Shown here: in pieces, positions 28,068 through 36,011 of the stretch
Layout of the letters: each line of letters starts with the position of its first letter
Position numbering within the stretch: the first letter of the stretch is position 1
Assembly (NCBI GenBank): GCA_963781495.1
Contig: CAWAFX010000002.1
Coordinates: forward strand, 620,001 to 684,000
Reading direction: 5' to 3'
Source of the DNA: Mayfieldus sp963781495
GTDB lineage: Bacteria > Actinomycetota > Thermoleophilia > Solirubrobacterales > 70-9
Length of the DNA stretch: 64,000 bases
Notes under the pieces: generated by a model
The model's input: only the letters and a program-made list of their open reading frames with translations
Told to the model about the DNA's origin: nothing
Databases searched by the model: none
Program-made: the position numbers and the translations under genes

Positions 28068-29174
28068 GTGCTGCGAGACTCGGAGTCTCTGGACGAGGTG
28101 ACGACAGCTGACGGCCGCAGGTTTCGCGTCGAGCCGATCGAGCAGACGGTGGGGGTCTCGATGCCGGACGAGTTCGAGCCCCGCAGGCTCGCCCGGCGGA
28201 CGCTGCAGATCTGCGCGGTCCTGGGCGTCGTCGGCCTGGCGCTGCTGCTCGCCCCCGGGCTCGGTCAGGTCCGTCACCTGCTGGCCGAGGCGCGGCCCGA
28301 GTGGGTGGCGCTGGCGGTTGCCTTCGAGGCCTTGTCGTGCGTGTCCTACGTCTTGATGTTCCGGCCGATCTTCTGCCAGAGCATGCCCTGGCGCACCAGC
28401 TGGGAGATCGGCCTCGCGGAGCTCGCCGCCGGCTCGATCGTGCCCGCCAGCGGGGCCGGCGGCCTTGCCCTCGGTGCCTGGATCCTGCGTTCCGGGGGCA
28501 TGCCTGCGGAGCGGATCGCCAGCCGCTCGGTGGCTTTCTTCCTGATCAAGAGCTCGGTCAACTTCGTCGCCGTGGCGGTGCTCGGCGCGGCCTTGGCGCT
28601 GGGCCTGTTCGGGCCCGACCTGTCGCTCTGGCTGACGGCGGTGCCGGCGGCCGGCGCCCTGCTGGTGATCGCCGCGGTGCTGGTGGTGCCACGGCTCGGG
28701 GTCGGCGACCCCGCCCCGGCCGACGCGGGACGGGCGCGCAGGGCGACGCAGGCGGTGCGCAAGGCGCTGGTCGGCGGCACGAGCGAGGCGGTGCAGATAG
28801 TGCGGTCGCGCAACCTGCTCGTGATCTCCGGCGCGGTCGGCTACTGGGCCTGGGACAACGCGGCCCTTTGGGCGACCTTTCACGCCTTCGGCTTCTCGCC
28901 TCCGATCACCGTGATCCTGCTCGGCTACCTGATCGGGCAGCTTGGCGGTCTGCTGCCGCTGCCGGGCGGCCTCGGTGGGATCGACGGCGGCCTGATCGGG
29001 ACCCTGATCGTCTACGGCACCCCGGCGGCCGCCACCACGGCCGCGGTTCTGGTCTATCGCGTGATCCTCTTCTGGCTGCCCCTGCTCGTCGGCGCGGTGG
29101 CGTTCATCTCGCTGCGGCGGGCCCTGAACAGCCCCGACCGGCCCGAGCTCTGCGTCGTGCCGGCGGCGACCTGA
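28068..29174 (+). CDS. Lysylphosphatidylglycerol synthase-type transmembrane protein (YbhN/UPF0104 family)
   Basis: 368 residues with about eight membrane helices. Family stretches are GLAELAAGSIVPASGAGGLALGAW, SRSVAFFLIKSSVNF and LPLPGGLGGIDGGLIGTL near the end. This flippase-like half of MprF is found alone in many bacteria and may move or present modified lipids. No catalytic lysyltransferase part is attached. GTG 28068 gives a 30-residue cytoplasmic lead; ATG 28161, with GGTGGGGG before it, is a good alternative. Convergent with the ExoD-like gene. Confidence 0.85.
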   Translation: MLRDSESLDEVTTADGRRFRVEPIEQTVGVSMPDEFEPRRLARRTLQICAVLGVVGLALLLAPGLGQVRHLLAEARPEWVALAVAFEALSCVSYVLMFRPIFCQSMPWRTSWEIGLAELAAGSIVPASGAGGLALGAWILRSGGMPAERIASRSVAFFLIKSSVNFVAVAVLGAALALGLFGPDLSLWLTAVPAAGALLVIAAVLVVPRLGVGDPAPADAGRARRATQAVRKALVGGTSEAVQIVRSRNLLVISGAVGYWAWDNAALWATFHAFGFSPPITVILLGYLIGQLGGLLPLPGGLGGIDGGLIGTLIVYGTPAAATTAAVLVYRVILFWLPLLVGAVAFISLRRALNSPDRPELCVVPAAT

Positions 29175-29199
29175 GACCGGGGGTCCGGGCCGGCCCGCC

Positions 29200-29856
29200 C
29201 TAGAGGTCTCCGAGGGCGTTGAGGGCAGCGCTGCCGAGGACAATCTCGAGCGCCACGCCCGCGACACCGACCAGAAGCCCGGCGATCACGACAATCGGAT
29301 CCTCCAGCAGCACTCCCAGCGACAGCAGCACAACCCCCAGCGCCGGCAGGGTGTCAAGCCCCGTGAACGGCGGCGCCAGGAAGGCACCGGCGGTCCCGCC
29401 GACCACGAGCAGGCCAAAGACGATGTTGCTCAAGCGATGGTCGAACAGGAAGCGAAAGTGGGGGCGGGAGTGGCGCTCGAGTCGGCGGACCATCTTCAGC
29501 AGCCCGGTCAGGAAGCGCTGCTGCTTTTCGCCCGCCAGGTCGAGCTTGCGCCAGCGTTGCGGCAGCCAGATCTGCTTGCGGCCGATGATCAGCTGCAGCG
29601 CCAGCAGGACGGCAATGAGCTCGAAAACGTGTGTGAAGCCGCCGGTCGGCAGCGGCAGCGCCGGCACGCCGAGCAGCAGCACGAAGAGGATCGCGAAACT
29701 CTTCTCTTCGAAGAGGTCGATGAGGCTGCCCACCGTCTTCTCGCCATCGATCCGCAGCCATCGTTCGAGCTGCTCGCTGACCTTTTCGGGATCCGCGCGC
29801 GCCTGAGTGGTGCCAACTCCCGAACCTGACGCAGGGGGCTGCGAGGGCTGCCGCAT
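29200..29856 (-). CDS. ExoD-family membrane protein
   Basis: 218 residues. The N-terminal part holds VSEQLERWLRI and SLIDLFEEKSFAILFVLLLGVPALPLPTGGFTHVFELIAVLL (read as LLGVPALPLPTGGFTHVFE), the central family signature of ExoD, followed by GRKQIWLPQRWR. About four membrane helices. ExoD was named for exopolysaccharide synthesis in rhizobia, but its mechanism is unknown. I set the start at MRQPSQPPASG (29856), where family similarity begins; an upstream frame would overlap the AraC remnant. Confidence 0.82.
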   Translation of the reverse strand: MRQPSQPPASGSGVGTTQARADPEKVSEQLERWLRIDGEKTVGSLIDLFEEKSFAILFVLLLGVPALPLPTGGFTHVFELIAVLLALQLIIGRKQIWLPQRWRKLDLAGEKQQRFLTGLLKMVRRLERHSRPHFRFLFDHRLSNIVFGLLVVGGTAGAFLAPPFTGLDTLPALGVVLLSLGVLLEDPIVVIAGLLVGVAGVALEIVLGSAALNALGDL

Positions 29857-29913
29857 CTCCGGGGGACGATAGTCAGGTCCCGCCCGCCCAATGACTGTCT
29901 GGCTGAGCGTCAG

Positions 29914-30021
29914 ATGAGCCGAGCCATAGAAGACTCCAACCGCCGCATGCTGCGCGCCCGCGACGCGATGGACCGCGATTACGCGAAGCCGCTGGACATC
30001 CCGGCGCTGGCACGGATCGCT
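29914..30021 (+). pseudogene. N-terminal remnant of an AraC-family regulator
   Basis: The first 35 codons (MSRAIEDSNRRMLRARDAMD... DIPALARIA) match the start of the AraC-type double helix-turn-helix domain. After that the frame enters a T-run and unrelated sequence that keeps reading without family features. The rest of the regulator, including the second helix-turn-helix, is missing. It is a decaying fragment beside a conserved gene. Confidence 0.6.
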
Positions 30022-30093
30022 TTTTTCCGGTCGGTCGGGCGGATACAACAGGTGCTAGGGCTAGTCGCCGCGGCCTTGACCGAAGCGCGCCCA

Positions 30094-30414
30094 CTAGGCG
30101 CGAAGCTCGACGTCCTGCTCCCAGGTGAACGACTCGAAGTCGCCCTCACCCGTGGCGTGGATAACGCCCGTAGCCCGAGCGGGGCCCTTCTTGAACTTCC
30201 TGTTGGAGCGCGACGGCTGCACGCTCAACATCCATTCGTCCTCATCCTTCTCGAAGCTGGGGGGTGAGCTTGCCGCCCCGGAAACCTTCTCGCCCTTCTG
30301 CGTGATCGTGACCGAGACAGTCGCCTCGGTCTCTCCCGCCGCCCAGTCGAGCTCCCCACAAGCCTCGACGACGCCATCTTTGAGCTTCAGCGGCGAATCG
30401 AATTTGGAGTGCAT
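30094..30414 (-). CDS. Small conserved-looking protein of unknown function
   Basis: 106 residues from ATG 30414, six bases after GAGGAGG. Soluble with beta-rich segments (SVTITQKGEKVSG, EWMLSVQPSR, GVIHATGEGDF, SFTWEQDVELRA). No signal peptide, membrane helix or catalytic motif. The ribosome site and balanced composition support a real gene, but no family can be named. Just downstream of the cyclase/ATPase gene on the same strand, with 22 bases between. Confidence 0.7.
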   Translation of the reverse strand: MHSKFDSPLKLKDGVVEACGELDWAAGETEATVSVTITQKGEKVSGAASSPPSFEKDEDEWMLSVQPSRSNRKFKKGPARATGVIHATGEGDFESFTWEQDVELRA

Positions 30415-30436
30415 CCTTGACCTCCTCAGGCTTTCG

Positions 30437-33400
30437 TCAAACTTCCCACACCGGCACCCGGATGTCCAACGACGACCGGGCACGTCCGACGCCGACCGTG
30501 TTGCCCTTGCGCGTGTAGAGCGCGATCGCGCCGGCGACCGACTCCTCCGCGGCCTTCGTCTTCCCACCCATCCTCAGCACCTGGGCCTGCGAAACCAGGG
30601 CGTCGGCATGATCGGTAAGCCAGTCCGTTCGCCCCGCCAGGGACACGGCCTCGGCGCTCATTTCCTCTGCATCCGCGATCTCGCCAAGCCGGGCGAGGAG
30701 CCGAGCACGCACGGTGCGCCAGATGATCTGCGCCGATAGGTCATCGGCCGCCGCAGCGTCCTCCGCCGCCTCCGTGAACGGCCAGGCCTCATCGAAGCGC
30801 CCCTGTTCGTAGATGACCTGCGCGAGCATCGCCGCGGTGGTGGCAAGCAGCGCCTTCTCGCCCATTTCCCCCAGGCGCTCGTATCCAGTTCGCAGCATCG
30901 CCTCTGCTCCGGCTGCGTCGCCGGAGACCAGCGCCACGTAGGCCTCGTGGTGAGATACCGCGGTGTCCATCGTCGTCCCTAGTTCGCCCAAGACGGCGTT
31001 GCTGTCGGCCAGCAGGCCGCGCGCCGCCTCGAACTCTCCGCGCATCGCACGAAGCCCGGCGAGCGGATGCAGAACCAGAGCCTGGGAGCGGCGATGGCCT
31101 CTCAGTTGTCGGTGGATGCTCTCGCAGCGCGCGATCCCTTCGTCCACCGGCGCCGGCCCGATGTAGGCCGAAGACGCCAGCCAGCTCAGCGCCTCCGACC
31201 ATCCGCGCTCGTCGCCTGCGCGTTCGGCATGCTCGGCGGCGCGTTCCCATGCGGTGTCGGCTTCCGTCGCGCGGGCCTCTATCCAATGGACAAGAGCCCG
31301 CAACCGCCACAGGCGTCCCAATCCGAGGTCCACACTGCCACGTTCGAAGGTTGAGAGCAGCGAGTCAAAGCGCTCCCGCACCTCGCGCGCGCCGGCGTCG
31401 GTGTCGACCTGGATCCGGGCGGATAGCCGGGCGACTTCGGCCTGTGCGTGAGCCGCACCGTCGCCGGCTGACGCCGGGCGCGTAAGTGCGCGGTCGAGGA
31501 TCCGCTCGGCCTCGGACAGGCGGCCGGCCTCGGTCAATGCCATTCCGAGCTCGGGCATGAGCTCACCAAGATCGGTGTCGTCCCCGGGCAGCAATGCCGT
31601 CGCGCGCTGGAGAAGGTTGATCGCCGCAGGCAGGTCATCGCGCGCGAGTGCCCCGCGCCCGGCAGCACCCAGATGGTGCCCGCCGCTCGTCGCCAGTGAC
31701 CTGTAGCTCTCCCGCGCCCCCGGCTCGACCGCTACCCGGCAGAGGAAGGCCTGCTCGAAGTGATACCCGGCCAGCTCCGCGTGCTCTCCGAGATCGCGGT
31801 CGGCGCGCCGTTCGAGCCAGCCCGCATGGCGCTCGTGCAGTTCGGCGCGCAGGTGCTTGGGAAGGAGGCTGTACGTCGCGTCCCTGATCAGGATGTGGTC
31901 GAACCGGTAGGCCTCCTCGTTCTCGAAATCTGCCCTTCCGGGCCGGATCAGACCGCGGCGAACGAGCTCCGCGAGGTTCGCATCGAGGTCCTGATCCATG
32001 TTGTCTGGGAGCAGATCGGCGAGAGAACCGCGGTGAAATGTGCGTCCCTCGATGGATCCGCGCTCGATGACAGCTCGCTCCCCAGACGGGAGGCGGTCGA
32101 TGCGCGCCGTCAGTACTGCTTGGATGGTCGGCGGCACCGCGCCCGCTTCATCGCGTGCCTCCGCTCGCACCGCGACCATCTGCTGGAGGAAGAACGGATT
32201 TCCTTCGGCAGCGGCGAGCAATTGCGCACCTTCTTCAGTCGGCAGGTCAGTCCCACGGACGAGTTGGTCGAACAGCTCGCCGGCTTCGCGGGACGAGAGT
32301 GGGTCGAGTGCCACCGTCGTGGAACGCTCGCCGCCCACGGCGGCCCAGGAAGGCCGCTCGTCGAGAAGTTCGGGACGGGCAAGGCAGACCACCATTACCG
32401 GGACCGCCGCCATCAGGGTCACAAGGTCCTCGAGCAGATCGAGGAAGGAGGGCTCGGCCCAGTGGATGTCCTCGAACACAACGACCACAGGTCCGCCGTG
32501 TGCAAGGCCCTCGAGCAGTTTCCGCGTCGCCCACTGGGCCTCCTCGACGGGAACGGTCCCGGCCGTAAAGTCGCCGACGCGACCCAGGCGGCTGGCGATC
32601 AGCTCGGCTTGGTCCTTGTCGGCACCGACCGCGGCGAGCGCGGCAACCGCCGTCTCGGTGCCGGCTCCCGTCAGCTCTCGCACGATCTCCGCGAGCGGCC
32701 AGTAGGTGATCCCATCGCCGTAGGGGATACAGCGGCCGACAACCGCGGTCGCTTCAGGCGGGAGGCTGGCCAGAAATGTGCTCGCCAGGCTGGATTTGCC
32801 GATGCCTGGGGCCCCAAGCAGGGTGACGAGCCGCGGAGTATCCGCCGTCGCGACCGCGTCGAATGTTCGCCGCAGGCGATTCAGCTCGGCTTCGCGGCCG
32901 ACGAACGGTGTCTCGGCCCGATCGGGTACAGCGGTGAATTCCGAGATCACCGAGACCAGCTGCCATGCGGCGACCGGCGCTGCCTTGCCCTTCAGCTCCA
33001 GTGGCTCGACCGGTTCGAGGCCCGCTGCTGCGCCGAGCAGCCGCGCCGTCTGCTCCCCAATGAGCACCTGGCCGGGCGGCGCTGACGATTCGAGCCGCTG
33101 GGCGACGTTGACCGCGTCCCCGACCGTGGACATCTCACCACCGGGAGCCCTGCCGATGACCACCTCTCCAGTGTTGAGCCCCGTGCGCACGCCGAGCCGC
33201 ACCCCCCAGCGCTGCGTCAGCTCCTGATTGAGATCGACCAGAGCATCGCGCATCTCCAGCGCCGCGCGGGCCGCCCGAAGCGCGTCGTCTTCGTGCACGA
33301 CGGGGACGCCGAAGACCGCCATCACCGCGTCGCCGATGAATTTCTCAACCGTGCCCCCGTGGCGAGCGATGACGCGATGGGCGTCTCCAAACCAGCGCCC

Positions 33401-33595
33401 CACGAGCTGCTGCAACGACTCTGCGTCGAGCCGCTCGCCCAGCGCCGTAAAGCCGGTCACGTCGGCGAATAGGATGGTGACGACCTTGCGAGCGGCAGCG
33501 GGGACGGGCGAGTCACCCGAAACCGGAGCGCCGCATTGCGAGCAAAACCTCGCTTCATCGGGATTCGCCTGGCCGCACCTAGCGCACGCCGGCAT
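30437..33595 (-). CDS. Large regulator: zinc ribbon, class III nucleotide cyclase, AAA ATPase, TPR tail
   Basis: 1052 residues. Residues 1-25 are a zinc ribbon (CARCGQ...CSQCG). The cyclase domain (about 37-215) has VVTILFADVTGFTALGERL with the first metal Asp, KFIGDAVMAVFG with the second, and GDAVNVAQRLES. The AAA domain (about 228-560) has Walker A LLGAPGIGKSS and Walker B VVVVFEDIHWAEPSF. The rest is helical TPR-like repeats (ALLPGDDTDLGELMPELGMAL and similar). This is the layout of cyclase-ATPase signal regulators common in actinobacteria. It has no DNA-binding helix-turn-helix. Genomic orphans of this sort have no known ligand. Confidence 0.9.
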   Translation of the reverse strand: MPACARCGQANPDEARFCSQCGAPVSGDSPVPAAARKVVTILFADVTGFTALGERLDAESLQQLVGRWFGDAHRVIARHGGTVEKFIGDAVMAVFGVPVVHEDDALRAARAALEMRDALVDLNQELTQRWGVRLGVRTGLNTGEVVIGRAPGGEMSTVGDAVNVAQRLESSAPPGQVLIGEQTARLLGAAAGLEPVEPLELKGKAAPVAAWQLVSVISEFTAVPDRAETPFVGREAELNRLRRTFDAVATADTPRLVTLLGAPGIGKSSLASTFLASLPPEATAVVGRCIPYGDGITYWPLAEIVRELTGAGTETAVAALAAVGADKDQAELIASRLGRVGDFTAGTVPVEEAQWATRKLLEGLAHGGPVVVVFEDIHWAEPSFLDLLEDLVTLMAAVPVMVVCLARPELLDERPSWAAVGGERSTTVALDPLSSREAGELFDQLVRGTDLPTEEGAQLLAAAEGNPFFLQQMVAVRAEARDEAGAVPPTIQAVLTARIDRLPSGERAVIERGSIEGRTFHRGSLADLLPDNMDQDLDANLAELVRRGLIRPGRADFENEEAYRFDHILIRDATYSLLPKHLRAELHERHAGWLERRADRDLGEHAELAGYHFEQAFLCRVAVEPGARESYRSLATSGGHHLGAAGRGALARDDLPAAINLLQRATALLPGDDTDLGELMPELGMALTEAGRLSEAERILDRALTRPASAGDGAAHAQAEVARLSARIQVDTDAGAREVRERFDSLLSTFERGSVDLGLGRLWRLRALVHWIEARATEADTAWERAAEHAERAGDERGWSEALSWLASSAYIGPAPVDEGIARCESIHRQLRGHRRSQALVLHPLAGLRAMRGEFEAARGLLADSNAVLGELGTTMDTAVSHHEAYVALVSGDAAGAEAMLRTGYERLGEMGEKALLATTAAMLAQVIYEQGRFDEAWPFTEAAEDAAAADDLSAQIIWRTVRARLLARLGEIADAEEMSAEAVSLAGRTDWLTDHADALVSQAQVLRMGGKTKAAEESVAGAIALYTRKGNTVGVGRARSSLDIRVPVWEV

Positions 33596-33684
33596 GAGCC
33601 CAGTCTAGGCCTGAGAGCCGTCCACGGAGCTTCTGGAGGGAGAACTTTGGTCGCGCTCGAACCTGGTTCCTTACCATCGAGCAC

Positions 33685-34125
33685 ATGACAATCCAGCGGA
33701 TGGACAACGTTCTCATCGTTGTCGAGGACCTCGAGGCTGCTAAAGCGTTCTTCGCCGAACTCGGTATGGAGCTGGAAAGCGAAACGCAGGTCGAGGGGGG
33801 TTGGGCGGGCAGCGTCATCGGGCTCGACGACGTCCGTGCCGACATCGCCATGATGCGGACGCCGGACGGCCACGGCCGGGTTGAGCTGTCGAGGTTCCAC
33901 ACGCCGCCGGCGGTCAGAGCCGAGCCGGAGAGCGCGCCGGCGAACGCGCTGGGCATACGCCGCATCATGTTCGCGGTCGACGACATCGACGACGTAGTTG
34001 CCCGCCTGCGCAGCCACGGTGCCGAGCTCGTCGGCGAGATCGCGCAGTACAAGGACATCTACCGACTCTGCTTCCTGCGTGGCCCTGAGGGCATCATCAT
34101 CGGGCTGGCCGAGCGGATCGGCTGA
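33685..34125 (+). CDS. VOC (glyoxalase/bleomycin-resistance) family protein
   Basis: 146 residues with the paired beta-alpha-beta-beta-beta units of the VOC fold: MDNVLIVVEDLEAAKAFFAELG and later IRRIMFAVDDIDDVVARLRSHGAELVGEI (read as IMFAVDDIDDVVARL). The end LCFLRGPEGIIIGLAERIG is typical, with Glu possibly a metal ligand. Substrate unknown; family members are dioxygenases, isomerases or binding proteins. Single gene. Confidence 0.9.
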   Translation: MTIQRMDNVLIVVEDLEAAKAFFAELGMELESETQVEGGWAGSVIGLDDVRADIAMMRTPDGHGRVELSRFHTPPAVRAEPESAPANALGIRRIMFAVDDIDDVVARLRSHGAELVGEIAQYKDIYRLCFLRGPEGIIIGLAERIG

Positions 34126-34148
34126 CCGCCAACCGGTAGGAAAGCAAC

Positions 34149-34194
34149 GCGCCCGACAGGATTCGAACCTGTGACCTTCGGTTTCGTAGACCGA
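34149..34194 (-). repeat. 46-bp copy of the 3' end of tRNA-Arg (attachment-site-like)
   Basis: These bases are identical to the 3' part (anticodon arm to acceptor end) of the tRNA-Arg at 35939-36011, in the same orientation, while the 5' half is absent. A complete tRNA at one end and a 3'-end copy at the other is the footprint left when an integrase uses a tRNA as target. This would be one att site of the region between. Confidence 0.8.
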
Positions 34195-34239
34195 AGAGCG
34201 TCCGCCGGATTCGGCTCTGGACTGGGGAATGCCGAAGCC

Positions 34240-34257
34240 ATGAGACCAGGATGAGAC
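34240..34257. repeat. Subterminal 18-bp repeat, left copy
   Basis: ATGAGACCAGGATGAGAC, identical to 35800-35817. On the minus strand it reads GTCTCAT twice, spaced 11 bases. Near both ends of the tRNA-bounded segment, as expected for integrase arm sites; that role is inferred. Confidence 0.7.
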
Positions 34258-34312
34258 ATGACATGTTCGGCGAATTTGGCCGAAGGTCAAGCAGCGATAG
34301 CGGCCCTCCGGG

Positions 34313-34708
34313 CTAGAACAGCTTGGCCCGCAAAACCCTGCCGCTGCTGTCAAACGTGAGGTTCAAACTGAGTGGGTCGGCCAAACCCTGGCCGACGACC
34401 TAGCTCCATCCGCTGGAAGTCGACACCCGCCGCTGGGGCGGGCCTAGCAAGCGACGAACCTCTGCTCGACGCCGGCCGATCAGGGCCTTGCACTCGACCA
34501 GTCCCTTGGCCTGCTCTGTACGCGGACCATTGCGAAATCGCTTCTTACCTCGTTGCGAATGCCAGGCTCTTGCGTCGAATTGAAAGTGATCGCAATCAAC
34601 CTTGCTTCGCTGACCGCCGGTCACTCCACAACCGAGACCAACAACCATGCAGACGACGGCCGCGGAAATTGCCGCAATGCCCAAGATTGAAATGCGCGCG
34701 CGAGCCAT
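34313..34708 (-). pseudogene. Exported SmpA/BamE-like small protein with an in-frame TAG
   Basis: The frame from ATG 34708 starts MARARISILGIAAISAAVV, a signal-like helix with a Cys region, then VDCDHFQFDARAW, KGLVECKALIGRRRAEVRRLLG, a SmpA/BamE-like pattern. It meets TAG at 34400 after SSGWS and continues in the same frame as VVGQGLADPLSLNLTFD to a TAG at 34313, completing the expected WSY-VVGQ and final beta segment. The missing residue is where a Tyr (TAC/TAT) would sit, so a point nonsense mutation is likely. Readthrough is an alternative. Confidence 0.6.
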
Positions 34709-34731
34709 GGCCGAAGGTCAAGCCCTCGGAC

Positions 34732-35154
34732 CTACCGCCTCGACTCGGCGAGCCGTTCGGCGGCAGCACGGGCCTCGTCGATGTCGGGGTGGGTCGACAA
34801 TCGCACGAGGAGGCCTTCGGCCGACCAGCAGATGGCCCATCCCTCCCGCTGATGGACTTGAGCATCGACGCCGACCGGCCGACCCTCTTGTTTGACCACC
34901 GCAAGCACGACCCCGCCGTCGAGGACGATGAACTCTTCGACTTCATAGCGAAGCTCGGCGTAGGACCCGAACCACTCCTCCAAGAAGCCACGAATTGCCG
35001 CTCGGCCTTCGTAAAGGCCGTCCAACAGCCGCCCGTCAAGGACCGCATCGGGAGCGAAGAAGCTCATTGCCGCGTCGATGTCACGCCGATTCACAGCCTC
35101 AAACGCCCGCCGCGTGAGCTCAGCCGGGTCGGGTGTCGTGGACTGCTCGGGCAT
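34732..35154 (-). CDS. SnoaL/NTF2-like protein
   Basis: 140 residues. The N-terminal ELTRRAFEAVNRRDIDAAMSFFAPDAVLDG is the standard helix and first strands of the SnoaL-like NTF2 fold; RAAIRGFLEEWFGSY and VLAVVKQEGRP follow. Such proteins bind small hydrophobic ligands or act as cyclases or isomerases; no catalytic residues can be assigned. A second gene of the type follows, both within the tRNA-Arg insertion. Confidence 0.87.
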   Translation of the reverse strand: MPEQSTTPDPAELTRRAFEAVNRRDIDAAMSFFAPDAVLDGRLLDGLYEGRAAIRGFLEEWFGSYAELRYEVEEFIVLDGGVVLAVVKQEGRPVGVDAQVHQREGWAICWSAEGLLVRLSTHPDIDEARAAAERLAESRR

Positions 35155-35221
35155 CGTTGCGGGAGTATTGCGCCCGCCGACGGGTGACGCCTATGCAGCG
35201 AGCGGTGCGACTCGCGCTCGG

Positions 35222-35626
35222 TTACTCCCGCAGCCCGGCGGCTTCGAGGGCTTCGGCGCGGTCGCTGAATACCCTCACGCGCGACAGCTTCCGGCCTTCC
35301 AGCTCATAGAGATTCGTGAGGGCCTGGGTCTGTTGGTAACCGCGCTCGGACTCGATTTGCAACGTCAGGTAGCCGAGAACACGGTTGTCGTCGAGCGGCC
35401 GAAGCCGCTCTACCTCCAATTCGAATCTGGTCGTCCCCTCATCGATGCCCTGGAAAAAGTTCCGGATCCCCTTTTCTCCGCGGTTGGGCCCGTCGATAAC
35501 CGTCAGCTGGTTGGTCATCTCGAAGTCGGTGTGACACAGCGCCAGATAGGCGTCGACGTCCCGCTCGTTGATGGCGGCAATAGCCCGGCTCACGATCTCG
35601 ACGTTCTCCTCTGGCATCGGCCGCAC
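35222..35626 (-). CDS. SnoaL/NTF2-like protein
   Basis: 134 residues: NVEIVSRAIAAINERDVDAYLALCHTDFEMTNQ, GEKGIRNFFQGID and YLTLQIESERGYQQT of the NTF2 fold (short stretches NVEIVSRAIAAINERDVDAY and IRNFFQGI are diagnostic). GTG 35626 lies nine bases after GGAGGG; ATG 35617 is the alternative. Related to, but clearly different from, its neighbour at 34732. Function unknown. Confidence 0.87.
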   Translation of the reverse strand: MRPMPEENVEIVSRAIAAINERDVDAYLALCHTDFEMTNQLTVIDGPNRGEKGIRNFFQGIDEGTTRFELEVERLRPLDDNRVLGYLTLQIESERGYQQTQALTNLYELEGRKLSRVRVFSDRAEALEAAGLRE

Positions 35627-35799
35627 AGTATCTCGCCCTCCCGCGGGACAACCAATGCCGGAAGCCGAGTCGGTACCTCTAGCGGCCTAGCCACTGCCTG
35701 CGTCTGGTGCTGCTAACCGGATCCCCCTCTCGCGTGAAAAGCGGCAGCGGCGTGCTGCCCGTGGGCCGATTTTTGGAAAACGACGACCTGGCCAGAGAA

Positions 35800-35817
35800 A
35801 TGAGACCAGGATGAGAC
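35800..35817. repeat. Subterminal 18-bp repeat, right copy
   Basis: Identical to 34240-34257, same orientation. CATTCGGCTCTG and ACGCCGGATTCGG-type matches also occur beside both ends. Candidate integrase arm site. Confidence 0.7.
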
Positions 35818-35938
35818 CACGACCTCGCGGAAATCTCCGGACGGGCGCGGAAAGCGCCGGAACGCCGGATTCGGACTCGGTCCCCGCATTCGGCTCTGCA
35901 ATGGGAAGAACGCGGCGTCGCTAGGAGAAGAGCGGAAC

Positions 35939-36011
35939 GCGCCCGACAGGATTCGAACCTGTGACCTTCGGTTTCGTAGACCGACGCTCTATCCAACTGA
36001 GCTACGGGCGC
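35939..36011 (-). tRNA. tRNA-Arg (anticodon ACG)
   Basis: 73 bases that fold as a full cloverleaf: acceptor GCGCCCG/CGGGCGC, D arm GCTC...GAGC, anticodon loop CTACGAA with ACG, and T arm ACAGG-TTCGAAT-CCTGT. CCA is not encoded. It reads CGU (and other CGN through inosine) codons. The upstream acyltransferase gene stop codon lies inside its first bases, and the 46-base copy at 34149 duplicates its 3' half. Confidence 0.97.

Larger units (their letters stand above)
34195..35938. mobile_element. Small tRNA-Arg-associated genomic insertion (remnant or non-autonomous)
   Basis: 1.74 kb between the 46-bp tRNA copy and the complete tRNA-Arg. It contains a damaged lipoprotein gene, two SnoaL-like genes and an 18-base repeat near each end, but no integrase or excisionase that I can find, so it could not move unaided. 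The lower GC content of some stretches (for example 34540-34700) fits foreign origin. The 311 bases at 35627-35938 hold no gene, only the repeat and motif matches. Confidence 0.6.

Noticed and set aside
30022..30093. Continued open frame after the AraC remnant
   Set aside because: No similarity beyond the first 35 codons, and it overlaps the end of a gene with a good ribosome site on the other strand.
34278..34723. 15-base direct repeat GGCCGAAGGTCAAGC (34278 and 34709) bounding the damaged lipoprotein gene
   Set aside because: Too short to claim an insertion boundary without relatives; noted only as possible.
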